DNA of 64,000 bases from Streptomyces violascens (GTDB taxonomy: Bacteria > Actinomycetota > Actinomycetes > Streptomycetales > Streptomycetaceae). The DNA lies in the NCBI RefSeq assembly GCF_014649955.1, contig NZ_BMUA01000020.1, positions 81,164 through 145,163 on the forward strand, given 5' to 3'. The notes under the pieces were generated by a model. It was not told the origin of the DNA, did no database searches, and saw nothing but the letters and a program-made list of their open reading frames with translations. Each line of letters opens with the position of its first letter. Within the stretch, counting starts at the first letter, position 1. Positions 34,673 through 42,930 of the stretch are shown in pieces. A program made the translations under genes and the position numbers.

Positions 34673-34691
34673 CCATAGATCCGTTCTATGG
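34673..34691. promoter_or_regulatory. Short dyad in the 335-bp gap before the DUF5993/DsbB pair
   Basis: CCATAGA-TCCGT-TCTATGG, perfect 7-bp arms with a 5-nt spacer, about 95 bp before the small gene at 34786. A related half-site (GGTCCGTTACGG) follows. It is the only AT-containing dyad in the gap 34451-34785 and may be an operator. The rest of the gap shows no gene. Confidence 0.4.
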
Positions 34692-34785
34692 ATGCATTGG
34701 TCCGTTACGGCTACCCGCCCCGCGCGGACGGCCGGAGGGTGGAGGCAAGAAATCAACAACGGACCCCCGATGAAGCTGGGACCTC

Positions 34786-34947
34786 ATGTACACCCTCCTC
34801 TTCCTCCTCATCCTCCTGTGTGTGATGGCAGTGCTCCGCGACTGGCCGGCCCGCGCCCGCAGCCTGCTCTGGGCCGGGACCCTGGCCGCCACGGCGATCG
34901 CGTTCCTCCCCCACGTCATCACCCACACCTTCCACATCGCCCTCTGA
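34786..34947 (+). CDS. Small membrane protein, DUF5993-like
   Basis: A 53-residue protein that is almost all membrane: Met-Tyr-Thr-Leu-Leu-Phe-Leu-Leu-Ile-Leu-Leu, then a short Arg-rich loop and a second hydrophobic segment ending His-Thr-Phe-His-Ile-Ala-Leu. Its length, two helices and position directly before a DsbB gene match the DUF5993 proteins of Streptomyces. Fourteen bp separate it from dsbB, so they are probably co-transcribed. Function unknown, perhaps a small partner of the DsbB-like enzyme. Confidence 0.7.
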   Translation: MYTLLFLLILLCVMAVLRDWPARARSLLWAGTLAATAIAFLPHVITHTFHIAL

Positions 34948-34961
34948 GGGGGAGAGTTCAC

Positions 34962-35606
34962 ATGAGCACCGCAACCGCGACCACCGCCCGGATCAGCTCC
35001 ACCAGCCCCGTACGGCTCTCCAACCGGCTGGGCCTCTGGTTCGCCCACGCCTACGTCGTCGGACTGTGCGGCACCCTCGCGGGCGCCTACTTCTTCCAGT
35101 TCGGGCTGTGGGAGTACCCCTGCCCCATGTGCCTGCTGCAGCGGATGTTCTTCCTGCTCAGCGCGGTGGGCCCCGCCTGGATCATCGCCCGTTCCCGCAA
35201 GGGCGAGGTGACCACCCGCGCGTGGGCCTCCGGGTGGGGCTGGGCCATCATGGCCGCCCTCATCGGCAGCGTCGTCTCGGCCACCCAGGTCCTGATGCAC
35301 ATCGTGCCCCCCGACCCCGGGTACGCCGGCGCCCTGTTCGGCCTGCACCTGTACACCTGGGCCCTGATCGCCTTCCTCGGCGCGGCCGTGGCCGCCGCGG
35401 CGGCCCTGTTCCTCACCCCCCGGGCCGAGCCCCTGAACGCCACCGCCGCCTCGCCCCTGCTGCGCAAGGCCGCCACCTTCACCCTGGCCGTGATCACCGT
35501 GTTCGCTGCCAGCAACCTGGTCGCCTGCTTCCTCCTCGAAGGCATCAACTGGCAGCTGTCCGGCGACCCCACCAGCTACCAGTTCTTCACCGACCTCGGC
35601 CTCTGA
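34962..35606 (+). CDS. Disulfide bond formation protein B (DsbB-like)
   Basis: A 214-residue protein with about five membrane segments. The redox motif Cys-Pro-Met-Cys follows the first segment (Trp-Glu-Tyr-Pro-Cys-Pro-Met-Cys-Leu-Leu-Gln-Arg), as in DsbB. The frame is open far upstream, but ATG 34962 has GGAGAG at 6-11 nt and gives the normal length. DsbB re-oxidises a DsbA-type thiol oxidase with quinone; the second periplasmic Cys pair of E. coli DsbB is not obvious. No DsbA gene is nearby. Confidence 0.85.
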   Translation: MSTATATTARISSTSPVRLSNRLGLWFAHAYVVGLCGTLAGAYFFQFGLWEYPCPMCLLQRMFFLLSAVGPAWIIARSRKGEVTTRAWASGWGWAIMAALIGSVVSATQVLMHIVPPDPGYAGALFGLHLYTWALIAFLGAAVAAAAALFLTPRAEPLNATAASPLLRKAATFTLAVITVFAASNLVACFLLEGINWQLSGDPTSYQFFTDLGL

Positions 35607-35805
35607 CGGTCCCCCAGGGATGCCTCCCGCACCCGGGCCCAGGAAACTCCGGGCCTTCACGCCCGTCGAATCTGCCACCCTCGCCTCCGGAGAAGGCCCG
35701 CGGATGCGACACGCTTCGCAACGCGGCCCCCGGACGCCGATAGCGTGGAGCATGTTGCAGGCCAAAGCCTGACGAATCGGAACCACCTATGTGAGGCGTT
35801 TCTTC

Positions 35806-36225
35806 ATGAGCCTGAGCATCCGCAACCAGATCGCCGGCACCGTCACCGCCGTCACCCCCGGCGAGGTCATGGCGACCGTCAAGGTCCGTCTCGACGGCGG
35901 CCAGGACATCACCGCCGCGATCACCCTCGAAGCCGTCAAGGAGCTCGGTCTCGCCGAGGGGTCCGCGGTCAAGACCCTGATCAAGTCCACCGAGGTCTCG
36001 CTGGCCACCGGCCCGGTCGAGGGCCTGTCCATCCGGAACCAGATCCCGGGCACCGTCGCCGACGTGGCCACCGGTGGCGCCATGGCCTCCGTCAAGGTCG
36101 ACGTCCAGGGCGGCGAACTCACCGCCGCGATCACCAAGGACGCCGTCGCCGACCTGAACCTCGCCACCGGCACCTCCGTCGTCGCCCTGATCAAGTCGAC
36201 CGAGATCTCCCTCGCCGCCGCCTGA
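35806..36225 (+). CDS. Tandem Mop/TOBE-domain molybdate-binding protein
   Basis: About 139 residues from ATG 35806 (an in-frame GTG at 35791 is possible). It is two near-identical Mop repeats of about 68 residues, each starting Ser-Ile-Arg-Asn-Gln-Ile-x-Gly-Thr-Val and ending Leu-Ile-Lys-Ser-Thr-Glu-x-Ser-Leu-Ala. This is the molbindin/di-Mop architecture that binds molybdate or tungstate as a storage or buffering protein. It stands alone with its own terminator. Confidence 0.88.
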   Translation: MSLSIRNQIAGTVTAVTPGEVMATVKVRLDGGQDITAAITLEAVKELGLAEGSAVKTLIKSTEVSLATGPVEGLSIRNQIPGTVADVATGGAMASVKVDVQGGELTAAITKDAVADLNLATGTSVVALIKSTEISLAAA

Positions 36226-36239
36226 TCGACCCCACCACA

Positions 36240-36287
36240 CATGCCGATGGGCCTTGTACCTGACCAGGTGCAAGGCCCATCGGCATG
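36240..36287. terminator. Long hairpin terminator after the di-Mop gene
   Basis: Arms 36240-36256 and 36271-36287 pair perfectly over 17 bp, and the loop contains a further ACCT/AGGT pairing. It starts 14 bp after the stop codon. No T-run, but very stable. Confidence 0.8.
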
Positions 36288-36428
36288 CGGGCCCTCTCAA
36301 ACCCCCCTGCCTTCCGCCAACTCCCGTACGGACAACGTGAGTTGGTCTGAGTGATCCGTGCCAGGACTGCCCTGCGGCACTCGTCCGGCCGGCCTTCCCC
36401 GCCTGCCGGACTCACCGGGCCGCGGCCC

Positions 36429-36461
36429 CTGAAACCGTGCTGAAACCGCGCTGAACCCGGG
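36429..36461. promoter_or_regulatory. Three 11-bp direct repeats before the DrrAB operon
   Basis: CTGAAACCGTG, CTGAAACCGCG and CTGAACCCGGG lie head to tail and end 19 bp before the ATG of the ABC ATPase gene. SARP/OmpR-type activators bind direct heptamers with 4-bp spacers, an 11-bp period. A large SARP-domain regulator is encoded just beyond the ABC genes, so these are good candidate activator sites. Confidence 0.6.
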
Positions 36462-36480
36462 CCGTCGCAAGCTCTGCGGC

Positions 36481-37455
36481 ATGAACTCGACGACGAACGA
36501 ACTCGCGATCGCGGCCAGCGGGCTGCGGAAGGCCTACGGGGACAAGACCGTCCTCGACGGCATCGACCTGCACGTCCCGGCGGGCACCGTCTTCTCGCTG
36601 CTCGGGCCGAACGGCGCCGGGAAGACCACCGCCGTGCAGATCCTCTCCACGCTGATCACCGCCGACGCCGGCGAGCTGTGGGTCGGCGGACACAACCTGG
36701 CCTCCCACCCCCAGTCGGTGCGCGCCGCGATCGGGGTCACCGGGCAGTTCTCGGCGGTGGACAACCTGATCACCGGTGAGGAGAACATGCTGCTCATGGC
36801 GGACCTGCACCACCTGTCCCGCCGCGAGGGCCGCCGGGTCGCCGCCGAGCTCCTCGAACGCTTCGACCTCGTCGAGGCCGCGAAGAAGCCCGCGTCCACC
36901 TACTCCGGCGGCATGCGCCGGCGCCTGGACATCGCCATGACGCTGGTCGGCAGCCCGCGGATCATCTTCCTCGACGAGCCGACCACCGGCCTCGACCCGC
37001 GCAGCCGGCACAACATGTGGAACATCATCCGCGGCCTCGTCGCGGGCGGCGTGACCGTCTTCCTCACCACCCAGTACCTGGAGGAGGCCGACGAACTCGC
37101 CGACCGTATCGCGGTGCTGAACGGCGGCAAGCTCGTCGCCCAGGGCACCGCGAACGAGCTCAAGCGGCTCGTCCCCGGCGGCCACGTCCGGCTCCGCTTC
37201 ACCGACCCGGTCGCGTACCGGAGCGCCGCCGTCGCCCTGCGCGAGGCGACCCGCGACGAAGAGTCCCTTTCGCTGCAGATCCCGAGCGGCGGCAGCCAGC
37301 GCGAGCTGCGCGCCATCCTCGACTGGCTGGACTCCGCCGACGTCGAGGCGGACGAGCTGACCGTCCACACCCCCGACCTCGACGACGTGTTCTTCGCCCT
37401 GACCAGCCACCCCACCGCCGCCGCCCCGGCCGCCCTGAAGGAGAACGTCCGATGA
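36481..37455 (+). CDS. ABC exporter ATP-binding protein, DrrA type
   Basis: A 324-residue subunit. Walker A is Gly-Pro-Asn-Gly-Ala-Gly-Lys-Thr-Thr, signature Tyr-Ser-Gly-Gly-Met-Arg-Arg-Arg-Leu-Asp, Walker B Ile-Ile-Phe-Leu-Asp-Glu-Pro-Thr, and the switch region is Thr-Thr-Gln-Tyr-Leu-Glu-Glu-Ala with Gln in place of His, as in DrrA. The C-terminal extension of about 80 residues ends with Asp-Leu-Asp-Asp-Val-Phe-Phe, the GATE/CREEM-like tail of this group. Such pumps export hydrophobic drugs or lipids. Start ATGA-overlaps with the permease gene at its 3' end. Confidence 0.93.
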   Translation: MNSTTNELAIAASGLRKAYGDKTVLDGIDLHVPAGTVFSLLGPNGAGKTTAVQILSTLITADAGELWVGGHNLASHPQSVRAAIGVTGQFSAVDNLITGEENMLLMADLHHLSRREGRRVAAELLERFDLVEAAKKPASTYSGGMRRRLDIAMTLVGSPRIIFLDEPTTGLDPRSRHNMWNIIRGLVAGGVTVFLTTQYLEEADELADRIAVLNGGKLVAQGTANELKRLVPGGHVRLRFTDPVAYRSAAVALREATRDEESLSLQIPSGGSQRELRAILDWLDSADVEADELTVHTPDLDDVFFALTSHPTAAAPAALKENVR

Positions 37456-38246
37456 GCTCCCTGCCCCTCGCCGTACGCGACTGCTCGACGATGCTGCGCC
37501 GCAACCTGCTGCACGCCCGGCGCTACCCGTCTCTCACCCTGAACCTGCTGCTCACGCCGATCATGCTGCTGCTGCTCTTCGTCTACATCTTCGGCGACAC
37601 CATGAGCATGGGCATCGGCAGCGGCGGCCCCGACCGCGCCAAATACATCGCCTACATCGTCCCCGGCCTGCTCCTGATGACGATCGGCAGCACCGTGGTC
37701 GGCACCGCGATCTCCGTCTCCAACGACATGACCGAGGGCATCATCGCCCGCTTCCGTACGATGGCGATCCACCGCGGCTCGGTGATCGTCGGACACGTCA
37801 TCGGCAGCGTGCTGCAGTCGATCCTCAGCGTGGTCCTCGTCGGCGCGGTCGGCGTGGCCATCGGCTTCCGTTCCACCGACGCCACCGCCCTGGAGTGGTT
37901 CGCGGCCCTCGGACTGCTCGTACTCTTCTCGCTGTCGCTGACCTGGATCGCCGTCGGCATGGGCCTGATCAGCCCGAACGCCGAGGCCGCCAGCAACAAC
38001 GCGATGCCGCTGATCCTGCTGCCGCTGCTGTCCAGCGCGTTCGTGCCGCTGCACTCGATGCCGGGCTGGTTCCAGCCGATCGCCCAGTACCAGCCGTTCA
38101 CCCCGGCCATCGAGACGCTGCGCGGCCTGCTGCTCGGCACCGAGATCGGCAACAACGCGTGGCTCGCGATCGCCTGGTCGCTCGGCCTCACCGTCCTCGG
38201 CTACTTCTGGTCGAAGGCGAAGTTCAATCAGGATCCGCAGCGCTGA
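37452..38246 (+). CDS. ABC-2 type permease, DrrB type
   Basis: A 264-residue permease from the ATG overlapping the ATPase stop; the frame is open upstream but not used. Six membrane segments fit, with the ABC-2 motif region Phe-Arg-Thr-Met-Ala-Ile-His-Arg-Gly-Ser after the second segment and Pro-Leu-His-Ser-Met-Pro-Gly-Trp-Phe before the last. Its 3' end overlaps the convergent regulator gene by 23 bp. Confidence 0.92.
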   Translation: MSSLPLAVRDCSTMLRRNLLHARRYPSLTLNLLLTPIMLLLLFVYIFGDTMSMGIGSGGPDRAKYIAYIVPGLLLMTIGSTVVGTAISVSNDMTEGIIARFRTMAIHRGSVIVGHVIGSVLQSILSVVLVGAVGVAIGFRSTDATALEWFAALGLLVLFSLSLTWIAVGMGLISPNAEAASNNAMPLILLPLLSSAFVPLHSMPGWFQPIAQYQPFTPAIETLRGLLLGTEIGNNAWLAIAWSLGLTVLGYFWSKAKFNQDPQR

Positions 38247-41200
38247 TGCCGCGCAGCAAACGCACGGCGGCCGCCTCCAGGTCACTCCGCCCCAGGGCGG
38301 CGTACTCCGACACCGCATCGGCGTACGCCGCCCCGTCGGCGTCTTCGGCGGACTGCCGGGACCGGGCGGTCGACATCGTCGGGAACTCCCGGTGCACGCG
38401 CAGCCGTTCGGCGAGTGCGAGCAGCCGTACGCCCGAGGCGGCGTCGCCCTGCGCGATCCGGGCCAGGCCCACGGCGAGCAGCATCGTGCCGGACACGGGC
38501 AGCTCGGCGGGGCTGTCCTCGGGGCGTGGACTGGTCAGCAACTCCAGTACCCGCCCGCTCAGTTGGGGCACCAGATCGGCCACCGGCCCAAGGCGGCCGT
38601 GCCGGGCGTGCGCTGCCACGGCGGCCGACTGGATCTGCAGGGACCACGCCTGCACGAACGGATCGTTGGCATGCAGCGTGTCGACCTCGCGGATCTGCCC
38701 CACCGCCTTCCGCCACAGGCCGAGCCCGACTTCGGTCAGACCCCGCAGCAGGGCTATCTCGGCCCGGTCCGCGAGATCCGGGCTGAAGGCCCGCACCGAC
38801 TCCGGCTCCAGTTCGAGCGTGGCCATGTTCAGCCAGTGCTCCGCCTCGTCGACGTCACCGAGCTGGAGGCATGCGAGTACGAGCCCCCAGCGCACCCCGA
38901 CCGTGTCGTGCCAGCCGGCCGAGTCGGACCAGTCCCCGGTCCGCTCCAGGACGTTCAGCGCGGCCATCAGATGCCGGTACGCCTCCTCGCCCCGCTCGCT
39001 CTGCAGGCACAGCTCGCTGATGCGGCCGTGGCCGAGCATCTCGGTCGCCGGATTGCGCACCTGGGTGAGGGCTTCGAGGCCCCGGCGGGCCGAGTCCAGC
39101 GCGCGGTCCATCTCGTGCTCGTGCTCCCACACATAGCTGGCGAAGCACTCGGCGACCCCCGCGAGCAGCGGGTGCTCGGAGTCGCACAGCTCCAACAGCT
39201 CGGTGTAGTGCGGCGGGCGCACCTCGGGCAGGACGCGCAGCACCCGGTCCATGGCCTTGAGCAGCGTGTCCGGCTCGGCGGGCGGCAGCCTGCGCACGAT
39301 GACCAACTGGCGTACGGCGTGCGGTCCGTAGCCCATGAACAGGCTGAGCGCGCACACCACGGCGGCACTGCGGACGGGCTCGATGTCGTCGGGGCCCGGC
39401 CGGAAGTGGGAGAGCGGTCCTCCGGAGTCGGCGGCGAGGTCGGTGAGCCGGGTGTAGTTGGAGTCGGTGGCCCACAGGGAGGCGAGCACGGCGGTGAGGG
39501 CCGCGATGGCCGGACAGTCGTTACGGGCCAGCGCGTGCCGCAGTGCGAGGACGAGGTTGTCCTGCTCGGTCCTGATGAACTCCCAGACCCGCAGGGACTC
39601 GGGGCTGAACAGGGCGTCGTTGTAGGCCCGGCCGAAGTCGCGGGCCCACAGCAGGAACCGGTCGGTGACGGCCTCCTCCTCGCCGGCCTCGGCTCGGCGG
39701 GCCGCGCTGAACTCCCGTACGGTCTCCAGCATGTGGAAGCGCACCCCGGACGCGGTGTCGGCGGCCTTGATCAGCGACTGGTCGGCGAGCTGCTCCAGGA
39801 GGAACAGCGCGTCGTCGCCGGCCAGTACGTGCTCGGCCGCGTCCTCGGTGAAGCCGCCGGGGAACACCGACAGGATCCGCAGGGCGGCCTGGGCCTCGGG
39901 ATCCAGCAGGTTCCAGCTCCACTCGACGACGGCGCGCAGGGTGCGGTGGCGTTCCGGTACGTCCCTGCCGCCGCCGCGCAGCAGCGCGAACCGGTCCCGC
40001 AGCCGCCGGGCGATCTCCGGCACGGAAAGCACCCTGACCCGGGCCGCGGCCAGTTCGACCGCGAGCGGCAGCCCGTCCAGCTGGCGGCACAGCTCCTCGA
40101 CGGCCCGCTCGGGCAGCTCGGCATCGGGCCGCGCGGCACGCGCCCGCTGACGGAACAGCTCCACCGTCGATTCGAGGCCGAGCTCGGGCAGCGCGTACAC
40201 GGACTCCGACGTCAGGCCGAGCGGGGCGCGGCTGGTGGCGAGCACCCGCAGCTCCTTCGAGCCCGACACCAGGGCCCGCACCAGCTCGGCGGCGCCCCGG
40301 ATGACGTGCTCGCAGTTGTCGAGCACCAGCAGTACGGGGCCCTGGCCGAGCGCGCCGACGATACCGGCGACGATCCCGGCGGGCCCGGGTGTGCGCAGGG
40401 CGACGCCGAGCACCGAGGCGACCTCGCCGGCCACGTCGTCGTCGAGGGTGACACCGGCCAGCGGCACGAAGTGCACCACGCGCTGCTCGGCCGCGCGGCC
40501 CACGGCGTGCGCGAGCCGGGTCTTGCCGAGCCCGCCGGGGCCGACGACGGTGGCGACCCGGGCGCTGCGCAGCAACCCGGTGACCGCGGCGACGTCGGCG
40601 TCGCGGCCGAGCAGCGGGTTCGGCTCGTGCAGCACGCCGTGCCGGACGACGGGGGCCTCGCCGCGCAGCAACTCCTGGTGGATCGCCTTGAGTTCACGGC
40701 CCGGGTCGGCCCCGAGCTCGTCCCGCAGGGCGCGGCGGTAGGAGTCGTACCGGGTGAGAGCGGCGGCGGGTCCGGCGGTGGCGGCCTCGCAGCGTATGAG
40801 TTCGGCCAGCACCTCCTCGTCCCGGGGGAGTTCGCGGGCGAGCCGGGCGAGAGGCTTGACCGCGTCGGCCTTCCTGCCGACCCGGGCGAGCGCGAGGGCC
40901 CGGCTTCGGGCGAGGGTGCGGTGGGCTCCGGTGCGGGCTCGGCAGAGGGCGGCGAGGGGGTCGTGGAGGTCGTCCCCGTCCCCGGTCGCTCCGTCCCACA
41001 GGGCGAGCCCGGCCTCGGCCTCGGCCAGTGCCTCGTCGTACTCGCCGGCCCGGACCCGTGCCTCGCACGCCGCGGCGTGCAGCAGCAGGGCGGAACTGTC
41101 GACCTGTTCCTCGGCGAGGGCGAGCCGGTACCCGGTGGGGGTGCTGGCGATGAGATCCGCCCCGAGCTGCGACCGGGCCCGCGAGACCAGCACCTGTACG

Positions 41201-41376
41201 GCCTTGCCGGGCCGCTCGGGCTGCTCCTCGGGCCACAGCCCCTCGACCAGCCGGCCCGTGCTGCAGCCCGCCCGCAGGTCGTCGGCGAGCAGCGCGAGGA
41301 GGCCGCGCAGGCGGGGGGCGGTCACTTCCTGGCCCCGGTAGGCGACGCGCGTAAGCAAGGTCAACTCGGTGGTCAC
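38224..41376 (-). CDS. AfsR-like SARP-BTAD-STAND transcriptional regulator
   Basis: About 1050 residues from GTG 41376; the frame is open to 41547, but that part is low-complexity Arg/Gly. The N-terminus is an OmpR-type winged helix (Leu-Val-Glu-Gly-Leu-Trp-Pro-Glu-Glu, then Leu-Val-Ser-Arg-Ala-Arg-Ser-Gln-Leu-Gly and Thr-Pro-Thr-Gly-Tyr-Arg-Leu), followed by a BTAD helical domain. Next is a NB-ARC ATPase (Gly-Pro-Gly-Gly-Leu-Gly-Lys-Thr; Leu-Leu-Val-Leu-Asp-Asn-Cys-Glu-His; Gly-Leu-Pro-Leu-Ala) and a long TPR-like C-terminus. Such regulators activate secondary-metabolism or export genes by binding direct repeats. Its likely target is the convergent drrAB pair. Confidence 0.87.
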   Translation of the reverse strand: MTTELTLLTRVAYRGQEVTAPRLRGLLALLADDLRAGCSTGRLVEGLWPEEQPERPGKAVQVLVSRARSQLGADLIASTPTGYRLALAEEQVDSSALLLHAAACEARVRAGEYDEALAEAEAGLALWDGATGDGDDLHDPLAALCRARTGAHRTLARSRALALARVGRKADAVKPLARLARELPRDEEVLAELIRCEAATAGPAAALTRYDSYRRALRDELGADPGRELKAIHQELLRGEAPVVRHGVLHEPNPLLGRDADVAAVTGLLRSARVATVVGPGGLGKTRLAHAVGRAAEQRVVHFVPLAGVTLDDDVAGEVASVLGVALRTPGPAGIVAGIVGALGQGPVLLVLDNCEHVIRGAAELVRALVSGSKELRVLATSRAPLGLTSESVYALPELGLESTVELFRQRARAARPDAELPERAVEELCRQLDGLPLAVELAAARVRVLSVPEIARRLRDRFALLRGGGRDVPERHRTLRAVVEWSWNLLDPEAQAALRILSVFPGGFTEDAAEHVLAGDDALFLLEQLADQSLIKAADTASGVRFHMLETVREFSAARRAEAGEEEAVTDRFLLWARDFGRAYNDALFSPESLRVWEFIRTEQDNLVLALRHALARNDCPAIAALTAVLASLWATDSNYTRLTDLAADSGGPLSHFRPGPDDIEPVRSAAVVCALSLFMGYGPHAVRQLVIVRRLPPAEPDTLLKAMDRVLRVLPEVRPPHYTELLELCDSEHPLLAGVAECFASYVWEHEHEMDRALDSARRGLEALTQVRNPATEMLGHGRISELCLQSERGEEAYRHLMAALNVLERTGDWSDSAGWHDTVGVRWGLVLACLQLGDVDEAEHWLNMATLELEPESVRAFSPDLADRAEIALLRGLTEVGLGLWRKAVGQIREVDTLHANDPFVQAWSLQIQSAAVAAHARHGRLGPVADLVPQLSGRVLELLTSPRPEDSPAELPVSGTMLLAVGLARIAQGDAASGVRLLALAERLRVHREFPTMSTARSRQSAEDADGAAYADAVSEYAALGRSDLEAAAVRLLRGISAADPD

Positions 41377-41835
41377 CCGTGCAGAGTAGCCAGCGCCGCG
41401 ACGCTGAGGGCCCTCGCGGCCCAACCCGGCCGCGCAAAGGGCCCCGACGGGCCTCGCCCGCACGTGCCACGGGGCTGCGCCCCGAACCCCCGTCCTTCGG
41501 CCTGCGGACCGTGGGTGGCTGCTCGCGCCCACGCGGCGGAGCCGCACATGTGACAGCCCCGCGCCCCTGGCAGGGTCGATGCTGCCCGCACCGGAGCATT
41601 TCAGCCCGTCATGGGGGTCCCCCTGGCCCTTGAGGCCTTGGGGGAGTTTGAGGACGAGCGCCCTTCAGGCGCGAACGGGTCTGGGGCGGAGCCCCAGGAA
41701 GGCGGGCTACACACCTCTCACCCCCGGAGGCCACGCGGCGGAGCCGCAGAGTGTCACAGCGGGAAGGGGCGGGGTGGGGGCCTGCGGGGTCTGGGGCGGA
41801 GCCCCAGTGCACCCCCGCCCCGCATCGGTGCCGGC
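41377..41835. other. Intergenic region with dispersed repeat modules
   Basis: A 459-bp gap between the SARP regulator start and the esterase stop, with no gene. It contains three GC-rich repeat modules that recur elsewhere in the window: about 41525-41575 (CACGCGGCGGAGCCGCAC... type), 41600-41702 and 41720-41807. The second includes TTGAGGCCTTGGGGGAG and the third CCACGCGGCGGAGCCGC. Each module is rich in short palindromes. Confidence 0.7.
41600..41808. repeat. Dispersed repeat modules A and C, copy 1
   Basis: Module A (41600-41702) recurs inverted at about 53741-53837 and 57926-58020. Module C (41720-41807) recurs at about 55785-55880. Copies differ by point changes and small indels. They lie only between genes. 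Confidence 0.8.
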
Positions 41836-42783
41836 TCAGCCGAGGAGTTCGCCGAACTCGCCGTACAGCTCCCCCACCGCCGCCTCCACCGCCGCCGACT
41901 TCGAGTCGAAGTTGAGGAAGCCGTGGATGAGCCCCGGGTACCGGTGCACCCTCACCACCACCCCCGCCGCGCGCAGCGCGTCCGCGTAGGCCAGCCCCTC
42001 GTCCCGCAGCGGATCGCATTCCCCGCACCCGATGACCGCCGGGGCGAGCCCCGCGAAATCCCCCGCGAGGAGCGGGGAGGCCGGGGCGCGGCCGCCGGCG
42101 GCGGCGTCGTCGCCCAGGTAGAGCCGGATGTCGTTCTCGACCTCCGCCGTGGTCAGCAGGTAGCCCGTCGCGTTCTCCACCCGGGAGGGATGGGAGCCAC
42201 CCCCGCTCAGGTCCGTGCAGGGGTACGCCAGCAGTTGCGCGGCCAGCGGCCGCCCCTCGTCGCGGAAGGCGAGCGCCACCCCCGCCGCCAGCCCCGCCCC
42301 CGCGCTGTCGCCCGCCACGGCGAGCTTGCCCCCGCCGTAGTCGGCGATGCTGTCGGCCACATGGCTGGTCACCGCCACGCAGTCGTCGAACCCGGCCGGG
42401 AAGGGGAACTCCGGCGCGAGCCGGTACGCCACGCTCACCACCACCGCACCGAGGTCCCGGCAGAGCCGCCGGCACACCCCTTCGTGCGTGTCGAGGTCGC
42501 CGACGATGAATCCGCCGCCGTGGAAGAACACGACGGTGGCCGACGGGCCCGCGGACGCCTCGGGCCGGTAGACCCGCACCGGCACCCCCGCCACCCGGCC
42601 GTCGGCGACCGAGCCGACCGCGAGGGGCGGGTCGGGCGCCACGGCGAGCGACAGCATGCGGTTGCCCGCCCGCATCTCGGCGACGGAGGGCGGGGTGTCG
42701 GGTCCCGGCCCGTCGAGCCCGAACTGGCGCAGCAGGGCGGCGATCTCCGGGTCCATCGGCATGGGAGCGGGCCTTTCTGTCAC
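41836..42783 (-). CDS. Alpha/beta hydrolase, hormone-sensitive-lipase-like esterase
   Basis: A 315-residue esterase with the oxyanion-hole motif Phe-Phe-His-Gly-Gly-Gly-Phe (about residue 90), the nucleophile elbow Gly-Asp-Ser-Ala-Gly (about residue 160), Asp in Cys-Asp-Pro-Leu-Arg-Asp-Glu-Gly and His in Leu-Ile-His-Gly-Phe. This is family IV (HSL). The start is GTG 42783 or the ATG at 42762, which has AGAAAGG upstream. It probably hydrolyses small acyl esters in the cytoplasm; no pathway link is visible. Confidence 0.9.
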   Translation of the reverse strand: MTERPAPMPMDPEIAALLRQFGLDGPGPDTPPSVAEMRAGNRMLSLAVAPDPPLAVGSVADGRVAGVPVRVYRPEASAGPSATVVFFHGGGFIVGDLDTHEGVCRRLCRDLGAVVVSVAYRLAPEFPFPAGFDDCVAVTSHVADSIADYGGGKLAVAGDSAGAGLAAGVALAFRDEGRPLAAQLLAYPCTDLSGGGSHPSRVENATGYLLTTAEVENDIRLYLGDDAAAGGRAPASPLLAGDFAGLAPAVIGCGECDPLRDEGLAYADALRAAGVVVRVHRYPGLIHGFLNFDSKSAAVEAAVGELYGEFGELLG

Positions 42784-42930
42784 GTACCGGCACCCCCCGC
42801 CCCGTCCAACATAGGCAGCACCGGGCCCGCCGGCTCGTTCGGGGACCCGATCGGGGCGGGCACAGAATGTCGGGTCGGGTGGGGTGGCCCGCTCCTAGCG
42901 TGGAGCGCGTAAGGAAGGAAGGGGGCCGGG

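Noticed and set aside
38392..41553. A 1053-codon plus-strand frame opposite the SARP regulator
   Set aside because: Composition is Gly/Gln/Glu/Arg-rich without domains; the opposite strand encodes clear winged-helix, BTAD and NB-ARC motifs.
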